Source: Coniferiporia sulphurascens (lineage: Eukaryota; Basidiomycota; Agaricomycetes; Hymenochaetales; Hymenochaetaceae). From it: a stretch of 64,000 bases of DNA. Where the stretch lies: assembly GCA_002794785.1 (NCBI GenBank), contig NBBA01000001.1, forward strand, positions 1,364,001 through 1,428,000, written 5' to 3'. Positions within the stretch are counted from its first letter, which is position 1; the number at the start of each line of letters is the position of its first letter. Positions 44,218 to 55,282 of the stretch are shown one piece after another. The position numbers and the translations under genes are program-made. Under the pieces are notes generated by a model, which was given only the letters and a program-made list of their open reading frames with translations, searched no databases and was not told the DNA's origin.

Positions 44218-45447
44218 TTACTCGAGTGGGAAGGGGGGGAGCATACCTGAGAGCTCCAAAAGGGCTGGGTCCAAGTCCTGGGTTCGGGGTCCGAGCATAC
44301 AACGCATGTAGTCCCATAGGAGGTCCAAGTCCATATCCTCATCGGTGGGGTGCCCGTCAAGGTCCATTGTGGCGAAGGACAGCCGGATGGCGCCTGCGGT
44401 GCGTTCCGAAAGGTGGTTCAGGTGCCCTGTTAGCTTTAGCCAGTGGCGCAGAACTGGGAGGTGGTTTTCATCAGCCCACTTGGAGTGGTGGACTGGGAGA
44501 GGGTCCCGTGGTGGCCACATGCATCGTATCCATGGGTGGAAGGTGCTGCAGCTGCCGAGAATGTGGGCGGTTGACTGCGCTGGCCAGGGGGGGTGGTTAT
44601 GCCATCTGCAGTGCGATATCAGGCCATGCCTGCGGCGGTAGGCTGAGTCGAAGCTCAGCCAGTATCCCCCATAGGGACCGGCGTGGCAGAGGACCTGTGC
44701 GACTGTGGATAGCTCATTGTGTGGGTGGTCGACCGAATGTATGAGGAGCTTTCGAGGTCGTCGTGTTGGTAGGTCGTAGACTGCCAGGTATTTATTGGCT
44801 GTCGAGGCGAGGGGGCAGGCTAGTGAGAGTGTCCATCGTTCCATGAGGGTGCGGATGGCCGCTTCTTTTAGGGCAGAGGTGGAAGGTTTGAGGTCGGATG
44901 GGGGGAGCTCAGTTTCCAGCTTTGCCTCCGTGTCAGCCCATTCGTTTCTGGGGATGTCCGAGTGTCCGGGACACCATACGAAATGGATGGTGAGCTGGGG
45001 GTATGAGTCTAGCAGGGTCTCCACACCCACTTTCCAAATGTGGAGGAGGTGGGCGCCAGGGGCAGTGGCCCATGTTCGGAAAAGGTGAAGAGCAGTCAGC
45101 AAATCGGACAGAAAGAAAATGTCCGATGTGACATGCAGTTGCACTGGGAGACGGCATGCTACCCAGCCCGGGGCTGTGGTGAGGGAGAACTCCTCGGCGT
45201 CCATGGCTGTGGCGCAGGTGGGGGACTCCAGTCGGTGTGACCGGAGTTGGGTGTTGCCCAGCATTGCGCAGATGGCCGAGCCCGACTTATTGTCCATGCA
45301 GGAGCCATCTGTGAAGACCTGGACGTGGGGAGTGGAGCCCAATTTGCGCACGGCTGTTATGAATGACTTCCGTGTGTCGGTGCTGACCGGGGTGATGGGG
45401 TGGTAAAACGGACTCTGCCCTTCATGAATGCCAGTGGGTCCATCCAT
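44218..45447 (-). pseudogene. LINE ORF2: RNase H and C-terminal segment (L15)
   Basis: 409 codons open, among the best preserved RNase H to C-terminus stretches here. It has QVFTDGSCMDNKSGSAIC (FTDGS Asp present), DIFFLSDLLTALHLF, HFVWCPGHSDIPRNEWADTE, VLCHAGPYGGYWLSFDSAYR, HCRWHNHPPWPAQSTAHILG and the final LELSGMLPPFPLE. The upstream thumb part is in another frame (45357-45813). Confidence 0.85.
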
Positions 45448-45813
45448 GGGGGATGGATGTATGCAGGGACCTGTTGAACCCAGGGGGCTCGGACCTGCAG
45501 AGAAAGGGAGAAGGGTCTGTTAGCTACGTTTTTAAATAATTTACGGCCAATAGAGTGCAGGGTGCGCCATAGGCGGAGGGAATGGGTAGTCTTTATATAT
45601 TCAAAGTAGAAAGAGAGAGGGGGAATGGAGCAAAGAAAATTAGTGGAATGGGGGGAGACACCCTTGAAGACACCCAGGATCCAGCGACAGGCCGTGTTTT
45701 GCACAGCCTGCAGGCAGTTTACCAATGTTTTTTGGCGGTGGCCATGGTACCATACCGGCGCTCCCCATGACAAGACAGAGTGGACACAGGAGGTGTAAAG
45801 GCGGCATAGGAGG

Positions 45814-46113
45814 AAAAAACTTCCCACCCTGCAAACAGGGGGGAAGTCCGACCTCCCAGACCAACTGGCCTGGGTTCCATGCTCTGCCAGCACATGGATG
45901 GTCTAGGCTTTGTCAAATGAGGCCTTACTCATAGGGGTCAGGTGCTTCTAGCACACTTCACGCCCACCAATCTGGAAAGGCTAGTTTGCAATCCAGGTGC
46001 CACCTCGGAAGACCCTGTAGGGTACAATGGGGAATCGAACCCCAAGCCTGAATGCCTGCACGATCAACCGCTGTCAATGCAGCCGTTTTTTCCGCTAGGT
46101 CATCCCGCCCCCT
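45814..46113 (-). mobile_element. tRNA-derived SINE, 300 bp
   Basis: In its own orientation it starts AGGGGGCGGGATGACCTAGC. Box A (TGACCTAGCGG, 46092-46102) lies 11 nt from the start. A perfect box B (GGTTCGATTCC, 46031-46041) is followed by CCC, closing a T-arm GGGG...CCCC. About 200 bp of unrelated body follows, then a CCCTG-TTTG-CAGGG hairpin near the end and a terminal T6 (45814-45819). Internal pol III promoter plus T-run terminator define a SINE transcript. No second copy was seen in the window. An alternative is a tRNA pseudogene with 3' readthrough. Confidence 0.72.
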
Positions 46114-47456
46114 GCCGTAAATTATTTAAAAACGTAGCTAACAGACCTTTTTCACTTTCTCTGCAGGTCCAAGCCCCTCAGGTTCAACAAGTCCCTGCAT
46201 ACACACATCCCCCTTGGACGGATCCACTGGCCTTCATGCAAGGCTGAGTCCATTTCACCACCCCTGTCACCCCAGTTAGTGCCGACACACGAAAGTCTTT
46301 CGTAACAGCCACACACCAACTCGGCTCCACCCCCCATGTCCAGGTATTTACAGACGGCTCCTGCATTGACAATAAGTCGGGTTCGGCCATCTGTGCCATG
46401 CTAGGCCACACCCGACTCTGGTCACGATGACTGGAATCCCCCACCTGCGCTACAGCAACGGACGCCGAGGAATTTTCCCTCGCCACGGCTCTGGGCTGGG
46501 TAGCGCACCGCCTCCCGGCACAACTGTGTGTCGCATCGGATGTCTTTTTTCTCTCCGATTCGCTGACTGCCCTCCACCTCTTCTGTATGTGGGTCACCAC
46601 CCCTGGCACCCACCTCCTACACATCTGGAAAGCCAGAGTGGAGACCCTGCTGGACTCATTCCCCCAGCTCACCGTCCATTTTGTGTGGTGCCCTGGACAC
46701 TCGGACATCCCCGGCAATGAATGGGCTGACACGGAAGCAAAACTGGCAACCGAGCTTCCTCCATCCGACTTAAAGCCATCCACCTCCACCCTAAAAGAAG
46801 CCACCGTCTGCACGCTCATGGAACGGTGGACCTTCTCACTTGCCCACCCCCTCGCCTCGACTGCCGACAAATACCTGGCAGTACACGGCACCCCGTCCCG
46901 CCGACCTCGAAAGCTGCTTCTGCATTCGGTCGACCACCCACGAAGTGAGCTCTCTGCAGTAGCTCAGGTTCTCTGCTGCGCCGGTCCCTATGGGGGGTAC
47001 TGGCTGAGCTTCGACTCAGCCTACCGGCAACGACACAGCCTGATCTCCCACTGCAGGTGGCACAACCACCCACCATGGCCTGCCCAGTCGACCGCCCACA
47101 TCCTCGGCAGCTGCAGCACCTTCCACCCATGGATACGAAGGGTATGGCCACCATGAGACCCTCTCCCAGTCCACCACTCAGAATGGGCTGATGAAAACCA
47201 CCTCCCAGTTTTGCACTGATGGCTAAAGCTAACGGGGCACCTAAACCGCCTTTCTGACCATGCTGCAGGCGCCATTCGGCTGGCATTCACCGCAATGGAC
47301 CTCGACGGACACCCAACCGACGAGGATATGGACCTGGACCTCCTACGGGACTACATGCATCGTATGCTCGGACACCGAACCCAGGACTCGGACCCAGCCC
47401 TTTTGGAGCTCTCAGGTATGCTCCCCCCTTTCCCTCATGAGTAACACCTGTCTTTC
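46114..47456 (+). pseudogene. LINE ORF2: RNase H and C-terminal segment (L16)
   Basis: Carries QVFTDGSCIDNKSGSAIC, DVFFLSDSLTALHLF, HFVWCPGHSDIPGNEWADTE and the C-terminal part up to LELSGMLPPF. Frames are interrupted at 46246 (TGA in GGCTGAGTCC, CGA in sisters), at 46428 (ATGACTGG) and at 47156 (CCATGAGACC). The longest open piece is 46587-47156. Confidence 0.83.
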
Positions 47457-47864
47457 GGATTCCTATGGATACATCCCGGCCGGTGCTCTTGCCACCCCCT
47501 TCTCAATTCTAAGCTTCCTACTTTGCCTGCCCTCACCCACTTGGTTAGTTCATAGCGATATGTATTCCTCCTTCCACTGTTCCAGTTCTCTAACACAATA
47601 GGGGCTCTCCACACTTCAGCACCCATTTGGGAGCAGAGCCCCCGCCCAGTTTTGTGCGATGCGCAATGACGGGCACCTCCGTTGTTATGTAGTTAGGGCC
47701 CCCCCTTTGGGGGGGCAGCTTGTAATTATGTAATACTGCAGGAATAATAATAATAATAATAATAATAAAAGATGGAGGCAGGCGAATGGGGTAGTTTAGA
47801 ATAGGGAAGGGAGGGCAAGAGCGCTGGCTGGGACATGAGGGAGAGTCCGAAAGGCAGTCACTGA

Positions 47865-49809
47865 ACAGAGGAAAAGGGTGGGAGCACACCTGAAAGCTCC
47901 AAGAGAGCTGGGTCTGGGTCCTGGGATCAGGGTCCAAGCATACAACTCATGTATTCCTGGAGGAGGTCCAAGTCCATATCTTCATCAGTTGGGTGTCCCT
48001 CCAGCTCCATTGTGGCGAAAGCCAAGTGAATGGTGGTGGAGGTGCAGTCAGAGAGGCGGTTCAAGTGCCCAGTCAGTTTTAGCCAGCAGTGCAGAACCTG
48101 GGTGCAGTTTTCATCAGCCCACTTGGTGTGGTGGGTCGGAAGTGGGTCACAGGGTGGCCAGACCTTGCGGATCCAGGGCTGGAAAGTGCGGCACCCGCCT
48201 AAAACATGGGCGGTGGACTGGGCTGGCCAAGGGGGGTGGTTGTGCCACCTGCAGTGCGAGATCAGGCCATGCCGTTGCTGGTAGGCTGAGTCAAAGCTCA
48301 GCCAGTAGCCCCCAAAGGGACCAGCATGGCAGAGGACCTGGGCGACTGCAGATAGCTCACACGGGGGTGGTCGACCGATTGCATGAATAGCTTTCGGGGC
48401 CGTCGGGAGGGGGTGCCATTGACCACAAGATACTTGTTGGCAGTCAAGGCCAGTGGGTGAGCGAGTGAAAGTGACCAGCGCTCCATCAGTGTGTTGATGG
48501 CGGCCTCTTTCAGTGCGGAGGTGGAGGGTGCTAGGGAGGACAGGGGGAGGTTTGTGGCAAACTTTGCCTTGCTGTCAGCCCATTCATTCCCAGGGATGTT
48601 GGAGTGGCCTGGGCACCAGACAAAATGAACGGAGAGATCTGGGTACAAGTCTAAGAGAGTCTGGACCCCTGCCTTCCATTGGTGGAGGAGATGGGCACCT
48701 GGTACTGGCGCCCATGTGCAGATGAGGTGGAGTGCCATCAGCAAATCCAACAGAAAGAAGATGTTGGATGTGACCGGCATGAGGTCCCAGAGGTGGTGTG
48801 TGGCCCACATCGGTGCAGAGGTGAGAGAAAAGATCTCCATGTCTGTGGCTGTGGCGCAGGTAGGGGAGGCAAGCCAGCGAGACTTAAGGTGGGTGAGGCC
48901 TGCCATGGCACAGACAGCTGATCCAGACTTAAAACCCATATGGGAGCCATCAGTGAAAACCTGGAGGTGGGGGAGGGTGCTCAGGGAGCATGCAGTGGCC
49001 ATGAATTCCTTGTGGGTGTCTGTGCTGACTGGAGTGATAGGAGTGGTGAATGAAACACATTCATTGGTAAATGCCAGCGGCTCTGTCCAAGGGGTATGAG
49101 TGTATGCAGGGACCGGTTGAACCCAAGGGACCCGGACCTGTAGTGAAGTGGAAAAGGGACGGTTAGCTACGTTTTTATAATATTGTTTTCTACCGACAGA
49201 ATGTGGGGTGTGCCAGAGGCACAGAGAATGGAGGGTCTTAGCATACTCGAAATAGTAAGAGAGAGGGGGGAGGGAACAAAGAAAATTTGTAGAAAAGGGG
49301 GAGGTGCCTTTGTAGACACTGAGAATCCATCTGCATGCCGTGTTTTGCACAGCCTGCAGGTGGCTTACTAGTATTTTTTGGCATTGGCCATGGTACCATA
49401 CCAGCGCACCCCATGTGAGTACGGAGTGGATGCAGGCGATATATAGTTGACGGAGGAGGAGGGCTGAGATACCGCATTTGGTGTTGCCGAGAATGCGGAG
49501 GGCGGCTAGGGTGGAGAGGCCCTTGGAGTGCATGCATTCCACATGGGCCTTGAAGGAGAGGGCAGGATCCCACCATATCCCTAGCCAATGGAGCAGGATG
49601 GAGGGTCGAACTAGTGTAGTGGGGGCAACCCAAACCCCGGCGGTGTCCCAGTTTGTGTATGCAGCTGAGCGTCGTTGGGGCAGGTGGAAGTGGAGGCACT
49701 CTGTTTTGGCGGCTTCGATGTTGAGACCGATGGCGCCAAAGTGGGTGTTGAGTTGGTGGAGGTGTTGGACAGTTGCTGGCAGTTGGATGCCATGCTGGGT
49801 CCGACACAT
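47865..49809 (-). pseudogene. LINE ORF2: thumb, RNase H and C-terminal segment (L17)
   Basis: The frame 49809-48298 (503 codons) includes the thumb (QNTACRWILSVYKG), RNase H with QVFTDGSHMGFKSGSAVCAM, NIFFLLDLLMALHL (sister copies SDSL) and HFVWCPGHSNIPGNEWADSK, and the start of the C-terminal segment. A frame change near 48300 separates the rest, down to the region near 47865. Two RNase H positions are altered (SD to LD, HSD to HSN), so activity is doubtful. Confidence 0.82.
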
Positions 49810-50795
49810 ATGAGTAGATGGTCATCCACATATGCCAGGGCGGTGGTGCCAGTTTGGTGAAATTTCCAGAGGACCACGCCTGCAAATATGGTAGAGAGGA
49901 TTGGGGAGACGGGCGACCCTTGGGGGGTGCTGAGGTCGGGTTTCTGGGCAGTTGGGAGGGTGGTGCCATCGAAAGCGATGGCCACCTGCCGGTCCATCAT
50001 GAAGGACAGACACCAGTCCGCCATGTCGGGCAGGCACTGGAGGTCCAACAGTTGCCAGTGGAGGAGTTGTGGGTTGACCAAGTCAAAAAAGCCCTGGATG
50101 TCGACTGTGAGGACCGAACAAACGCGGCCTTCAGCATGGGCATGCTCTGCAATCTGTAGGAGGTGCTGGGCAGTGTCATAGATGGAATGTCCTTGACACC
50201 CCCCATATTGGTTAGGTGGCAGCCAATCCCGCATGTTAGCAAGGAATTGGAGCTGGTTAGCGATGATCTTTTCTAGGAGTTTCCCTATAGTTTCTTCAAG
50301 GGTAATGGGCCAGTAAGATCTCAGCGAGAATGGGTCCTTCTTGTTTGGCTTCCTGAGCATTACCACTTTTGCTGCCCACCAGCACTTGGGGTGGTGCCCC
50401 ATGCACAGACAGTCATTGAAAAGGGTAAGGATCTCATCAGGGTAGGCATCCACCACCCATTTCAGGGGGTGGTAGCCGATGCCCAAGAGGCCCGGAGCCG
50501 ATAGGTTGGAGGTGTTGGACAGTGCCCCCATAAGCTCCATAAGGGGTATGGGCAGGGCAGCTGGTTGGGGTGGGGGCGGCAGGGTGTTGGCCGCTTGTAG
50601 GGGTGGAGGTGGTGTAAAGAAAGTAGTGTGAAAGAGCTCACCTTTCTCATTGCCAAGGCCATGCTTGGCCCAGCCCCAAATGTTGGAGGCATTGGCTTGG
50701 TCGGCCTGGTCAGCATAGAATTGCCGCTTGGCCGCCCGAATGCCCCACTTGAAGGCGCGGTGGGCTGCTGATCGCTGAAGGGGGGTGGAGGCCAT
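49611..50795 (-). pseudogene. LINE ORF2: reverse transcriptase (L17)
   Basis: 394 open codons: KPNKKDPFSLRSYWPITLEE, LPPNQYGGCQGHSIYDTAQH, VDIQGFFDLVNPQLLH, TPQGSPVSPILST and AYVDDHLLIC. Relative to other copies about 25 codons are missing after GWAKHGLG (no PTPIPSLKK block), an in-frame deletion. A frameshift near 49770 ends homology just after the YVDD domain. Confidence 0.84.
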
Positions 50796-50867
50796 TGTGA
50801 TCGCCTGGAGGAGTGACTTGCATGTTGGGGTCCACCAGGGGACCTTGGATTTTGATGGCTTGGTGAG

Positions 50868-51803
50868 TCAGGTGAAGGGGGCGAGGGTGGCTATCATGGA
50901 GTCGATTACCGCCTGTGCTTTGACATCAAGGGTGAGGGTGTTATCCGCTGGGAGGAGGAAGGCAGTTTCAAGTAGTGGGAAGGCGATGTTGGTCCATTCT
51001 TCCCTGTTGGCCTGAAGTAGCTGGTGCGTCTTGGCAACTGGAGGTGGGAACCGGGATGGCAAAGACCAGCACAGCATGGCATGGTCGGACAGTGCGGTTA
51101 TGGTGGGGGTGCCCAAGTCTAGAATGGAGTCAGGGTTGATCACAGGGGGGGACCAGATCATGTCAATAGGGCACTGCCAATGATTGTTGACAGGCCTTGA
51201 GTCAGAGTCCGGGAGGTGAGCTGGCATGAGGCTGTGCTCCCGGAAGAAGTTGTTGAGGGGTTGTGCCCTCAAGTCTTCCTGCCGTGAGGCGAGGAGTTCA
51301 GACCATGAATGGTGGCAATGGTTGAAGTCGCCAGCCACAAGTAGAGTGGAGGCCAAGGCCGGTGGAATTGTAAGGAGGAACGACTCACTGGGGTAGAGGG
51401 GGGTGGCAGTGGTGCAGTCTGGCAGGTGCATGCCATAATAGTTGCACAGGTGGATCGTCAATTGGGAACAGATTTTGATGGTGAGGACATTGGTGCCTGA
51501 GGAGGCGGCTCCAATGACGGTCCATGCGGTTGAGGGGATGGCTCGGGATACATATGTAACGACCTGCAGCCGAGTGGCCAGCGGGAGGACTGCCATGTAC
51601 CCTGGAAGGGATGGGACATTGAGAACCAGCGTGCCGGTTGGATCAGTGAGGGATGGCTGGAGGCTGATTTGGTACCAAGGGGGTTCCTGTATCAAGATGA
51701 CGGTGGGTGGTGATGGGTCAGTGGTAAGGATTGGGATGAGGGAATGGACTGTGGCTAAGGAGTGGGCAGCATTCCACTGGAGAATAGAGATGTCTCTATT
51801 CAT
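50868..51803 (-). pseudogene. LINE ORF2 start: endonuclease, motifs intact (L17)
   Basis: Starts at the ATG at 51803 in the ATGA overlap. The 311 codons contain all visible catalytic motifs: LQWNAAHS, LIQEPPWYQ, NYYGMH, VAGDFNHCHHSWSE, PIDMIW and LSDHAML. It ends in APFT followed by TGA, in the stretch where other copies read on toward KVPWWTP. This is the best preserved nuclease domain in the window. Confidence 0.85.
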
Positions 51804-52385
51804 TGGTCCTCCATGAGTTCGTCTTTGGGTCCGTCAATGGCCTCCTCGATCTGGCGGAAGCGCCTTTTCTTGGGGCATTGCAGGTAGGTGGTGGGGTGGT
51901 CGCCCTTGCAGTTAGTGCAGTAGTGGGGATGAGGGCAGTGGTTGCCCTCTATGGCATCGGTGGTGCAGGTTGTGCATGACTTACGGTGGTTGTGGGTGAG
52001 ATGTCCTCCCTCACAGTCGGCACAGCATGCCTGGGCACAGCAGCCTCTTGTTCCATGTCCGAGGCCCTGGCAGCGCTCACACTGAGTGAGGCTCAGGCGG
52101 ATGGGAGGGATGGAGAGGCGGAGGGCAGATCTGAACATCCATACACATGGGTGCTTGAGGAGGCACTCCCAGATGGACCCATTGGGGTTGGAGAAGGAGA
52201 AGGCCACTGGGCACCTGTTGAGTGTCGGCAGGTAGTCCTCAGTGGTGGCGAAGTGAGGGTCGATGACGAAGTCGAGGTTCCGGAGCACTGGGTTGTGCCG
52301 GACCTCGGCCATAAGGGCCTTCATGGTGATGGTGTGGCCATTCTGCCCAAAGGGGAAATCTTTGCATGGCACCATGGAGATGTGC
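51800..52385 (-). pseudogene. LINE ORF1 C-terminal part (L17)
   Basis: Contains CKDFPFGQNGHTITMKALMA, NLDFVIDPHFATTEDYLPTL and the zinc-knuckle end: CERCQGLGHGTRGC, CADCEGGHLTHNH and CTNCKGDHPTTYLQC, ending MEDQ at the ATGA overlap. It is cut at 52385 by the border with L18. Confidence 0.82.
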
Positions 52386-53749
52386 AGTAATGCTGGGCAA
52401 CACTCAACTCTGGTCATGCCGACTTGAGTCCCCCACCTGCGCCACAGCCACGGATGCTGAGGAGTTCTCCCTTGCCACGGCCCCGGGCTGGGTAGCATGC
52501 CGTCTCCCAGCCCAACTGCACATCGCATCGGACATCTTCTTTTTGTCCGATTCGCTGACCGCCCTCCACCTTTTCCGAACTTGGGCCGCCGCCCCCGGCA
52601 CCCACCTCCTACACATTTGGAAAGCAGGTGTGGAGACTCTGCTGGATTCATACCCCCAGCTCACCATCCATTTTGCATGGTGCCCTGGACACTCAGACAT
52701 CCCCGGTAATGAATGGGCTGACATGGAAGCAAAGCTGGCGACCGAGCTCCCCCCATCCGACCTAAAACCTTCCACCTCTGCCCTAAAAGAGGTCACCATC
52801 TGCACCCTCATGGAACGATGGATGCTCTCACTAGCCTGCCCCCTCACCTCGACTGCCAATAAATACCTGGCAGTCCATGGTCTACCAACACGCCGACCCC
52901 GAAAGCTCCTCATGCACTTGGTCGACCACCCTTGCAACGAGCTATCCACAGTCGCTCAGGTCCTCTGCCACGCCGGTCCCTACAGGGGATACTGGTTGAG
53001 CTTCGACTCAGCCTACTGCTGCAGGCATGGCCTGATCTCGCACTGCAGATGGCACAACCACCCCCCCTGGCCCGTGCAGTTGACCACCCACATCCTTGGT
53101 GGCTGTAGCACCTTCCATCCGTGGATACGATGTGTGTGGCCACCGCGAGACCCTCTCCCAGTCCACCACTCCAAGTGGACCAACAAAAACCGCCTCCCGG
53201 TTCTGCGACGTTGGCTAAAGCTGATGGGGCACCTCAACCGCCTTTCGGAACGCACTGTGGGCGCCATCCGGCTATCTTTTGCTGCGATGGACCTTGACAG
53301 GCACCCCACTGATGAGGATATGGACTTGGACCTCCTACAGGATTACATGCATCGTATGCTCGGACCCTGAACCCAGGACTCGGACCCAGCCCTTTTGGAG
53401 CTTTCAGGTACACTCCCTCCCTTTCCACTCAAGTAAAGCCTGCCTTTTGGTATCCCCCATGATACATCTCGGCCAGTGCTCTCGCCCTCCCTTTCCACTT
53501 CTAAGCTTCTTACTTCAACCTGCTCTCAACCACCTGGTTTGTTCATAGCGATATGTATCCCTCCTTCTCTCAGTTTCATTACTAAATAGGGGCTCTTCAC
53601 ATGCCAGCACCCCTTGGGGAGCAGAGCCCCCGCCCAGTTTTGTGCGATGCGCAATGACGGGCACCTCTGTTGTTATGTAGTTAGGGCCCCCCCTTCGGGG
53701 GGCAGCTTGTAATTATGTAATACTGCAGGAATAATTTTAAAAAAAAAAA
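52386..53749 (+). mobile_element. LINE copy L18, 5' truncated
   Basis: Begins within RNase H and ends with hairpin 3' UTR (TTCG loop) and an A-run tail (53735-53749). The frame to 53370 carries FSLATAPGWVACRLPAQLHI, DIFFLSDSLTALHLF, HFAWCPGHSDIPGNEWADME and the C-terminal segment. It ends at TGA in GGACCCTGAACC, where sister copies have a CGA codon; the remaining codons to LELSGTLPPF follow. Confidence 0.88.
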
Positions 53750-54924
53750 CTCCACCTGATCCGCACATGGGCACCAGTCCCAGGCGCACATCTCCTCCAC
53801 CAATGGAAGGCAGGGGTCCAGACTCTACTGGACTCATACCCAGATCTCTCCATTCATTTTGTTTGGTGCCCGGGTCACTCCAACATCCCCGGGAATGAAT
53901 GGGCAGACCACAAGGTGAAGTTCGCAACAAACCTACCCCTGTCCTCCCTCACGCCCTCCACCTCTGCACTGAAAGAGGTCGCCATCAACACACTCATGGA
54001 GCAATGGTCCCTCTCACTTGCCCGCCCACTCACCTCGACAGCCGACAAATACCTGGCTGTCAATGGTATCCCCTCTCACTGTCCCTGAAAGCTTATCATG
54101 CAGTCGGTTGACCACCCCTGCTGGGAGCTCTCTGCAGTCGCCCAGGTTCTCTGTCATGCCGGTCCCTATGGGGGCTACTGGCTGAGCTTTGACTCAGCCT
54201 ACCGGCGCAGGCATGGCCTGATTTCACACTGCAGGTGGCACAACCACCCCCCATGGCCCACGCAGTCGACTGCCCACATCCTAGGCGGCTGCAGCACCTT
54301 CCACCCATGGATACGGCACGTATGGCCACCTCAGGACCCTCTCCCAGCCCACCACTCAGAGTGGGCTGACGAAAACTGCCTACTGGTTTTGCGCCACTGG
54401 CTAAAGCTGACAGGGCACCTAAACCGCCTCTCTGACCACACCACAGGCACCATCCAGCTCTCCTTTGCCGTGATGGACATAGACAGCCACCCAACCGATG
54501 AGGACATGGACCTGGACCTCCTAAGGGACTACATGCGTCATATGCTCGGACCCCGGACTCAGGACTTGGACCCAGCCCTTTTGGAGCTCTCAGGTACACT
54601 CCCTCCCTTTCCCTCTGATTAGCGCCTGCCTTTCGGATTCCCCTTGATACATCCCAGCCGGCGCTCTTGCCCTCCCTTTCCACTTCTAAGCTTCTTACTT
54701 TAACCTGCCCTCACCCACTTGGTTGGTTCGTAGCAATATGTATCCCTCCTTCTTCAGTTTCTTTCTTACTAAATAGGGACTCTTCACACTTTGGCACCCC
54801 TCGGGAGCAGAGCCCCCGCCCAGTTTTGTGTGATGCACAATGACAGGCACCTCCATTGTTATGTAGTTAGGGCAGCTTGTAATTATGTAATACTGCAGGA
54901 ATAATAATTTTAAAAAAAAAAAAA
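53750..54924 (+). mobile_element. LINE copy L19, 5' truncated, hairpin missing
   Basis: Starts within RNase H (HLIRTWAPVPGAHLLHQW), continues through HFVWCPGHSNIPGNEWADHK and the C-terminal segment (54098-54622, LELSGTLPPFPSD) to a 3' UTR with an A-run tail ending at 54924. The usual C-run/G-run hairpin is absent: TTAGGGCAGCTTG reads straight through at 54867. Confidence 0.88.
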
Positions 54925-55282
54925 CCCTCAAGGAGACCTTAGGGAAACTCCTCGAAAAGATAATCTTTTTTATTTTATTTTATTTTATTTTATTTTATTA
55001 TTCCTGCAGTATTACATAATTACAAGCTGCCCTAACTACATAACAACGGAGGTGCCCATCATCACGCATCGCACAAAACTGGGCGGGGGCTCTGCTCCCT
55101 GAGGGGAGCCTATGTGTGGAGAGCCCCTATTTAGTAGGAGACTAAGAAAGAGAGGGAGGGATACATATCACTATGAACAAACCAAGCGGGTGAGGGCAGG
55201 TTAAGGTAAGAAGCTTAGAAGTGGGAAGGGGGGGGTGAGAGCGCTGGCCGAGACGTATCGTGTGGAATTCAAAAGGCAGGCA

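Larger units (their letters stand above)
43899..46113 (-). mobile_element. SINE-LINE chimeric insertion (L15) with 13-bp TSD
   Basis: One insertion read leftward: a tRNA-derived SINE (46113-45814), directly joined to a 5'-truncated LINE (45813-43899) that ends in hairpin 3' UTR and (AAT)n tail. The TSD is GCCATAAATTATT at 43886-43898 and GCCGTAAATTATT at 46114-46126 (one mismatch). Both parts lie in the same orientation inside one TSD pair, which argues for one integration event. The SINE part begins where a pol III transcript should begin and ends in a run of six T. This fits an RT template jump from LINE RNA to the 3' end of a SINE RNA. Confidence 0.82.
43141..47769 (+). mobile_element. LINE copy L14/L16 inserted into L17, with 16-bp TSD
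   Basis: 5'-truncated plus-strand LINE. The reverse transcriptase part is at 43141-43898, the rest of ORF2, the 3' UTR and an (AAT)n tail at 46114-47769. It is flanked by the exact 16-bp repeat AGATGGAGGCAGGCGA. Inside lies a younger insertion (43899-46113) with its own 13-bp TSD. The nesting gives the order L17, then this copy, then the chimera. Confidence 0.9.
42886..52385 (-). mobile_element. LINE copy L17 (with 3' piece 42886-43140), split by another LINE
   Basis: The 3' end with (AAT)n tail and hairpin at 42886-43140 and the body at 47770-52385 form one minus-strand LINE. The junction sequence AGATGGAGGCAGGCGA occurs at both edges of the insertion (43125-43140, 47770-47785). The body has RNase H, reverse transcriptase, endonuclease and the C-terminal half of ORF1, and is 5' truncated at 52385. 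It is one of the better preserved copies, with long open pieces. Confidence 0.88.

Noticed and set aside
45357..45893. Frame running from the SINE body into LINE RT as a fusion protein
   Set aside because: The SINE part is non-coding by its pol III promoter and terminator. The open frame across the joint is most simply chance.
46031..46113. Intact tRNA gene
   Set aside because: Boxes A and B are present, but no clean acceptor stem pairs around the T-arm and the transcript unit continues about 200 bp to a T-run. It fits a SINE head better.
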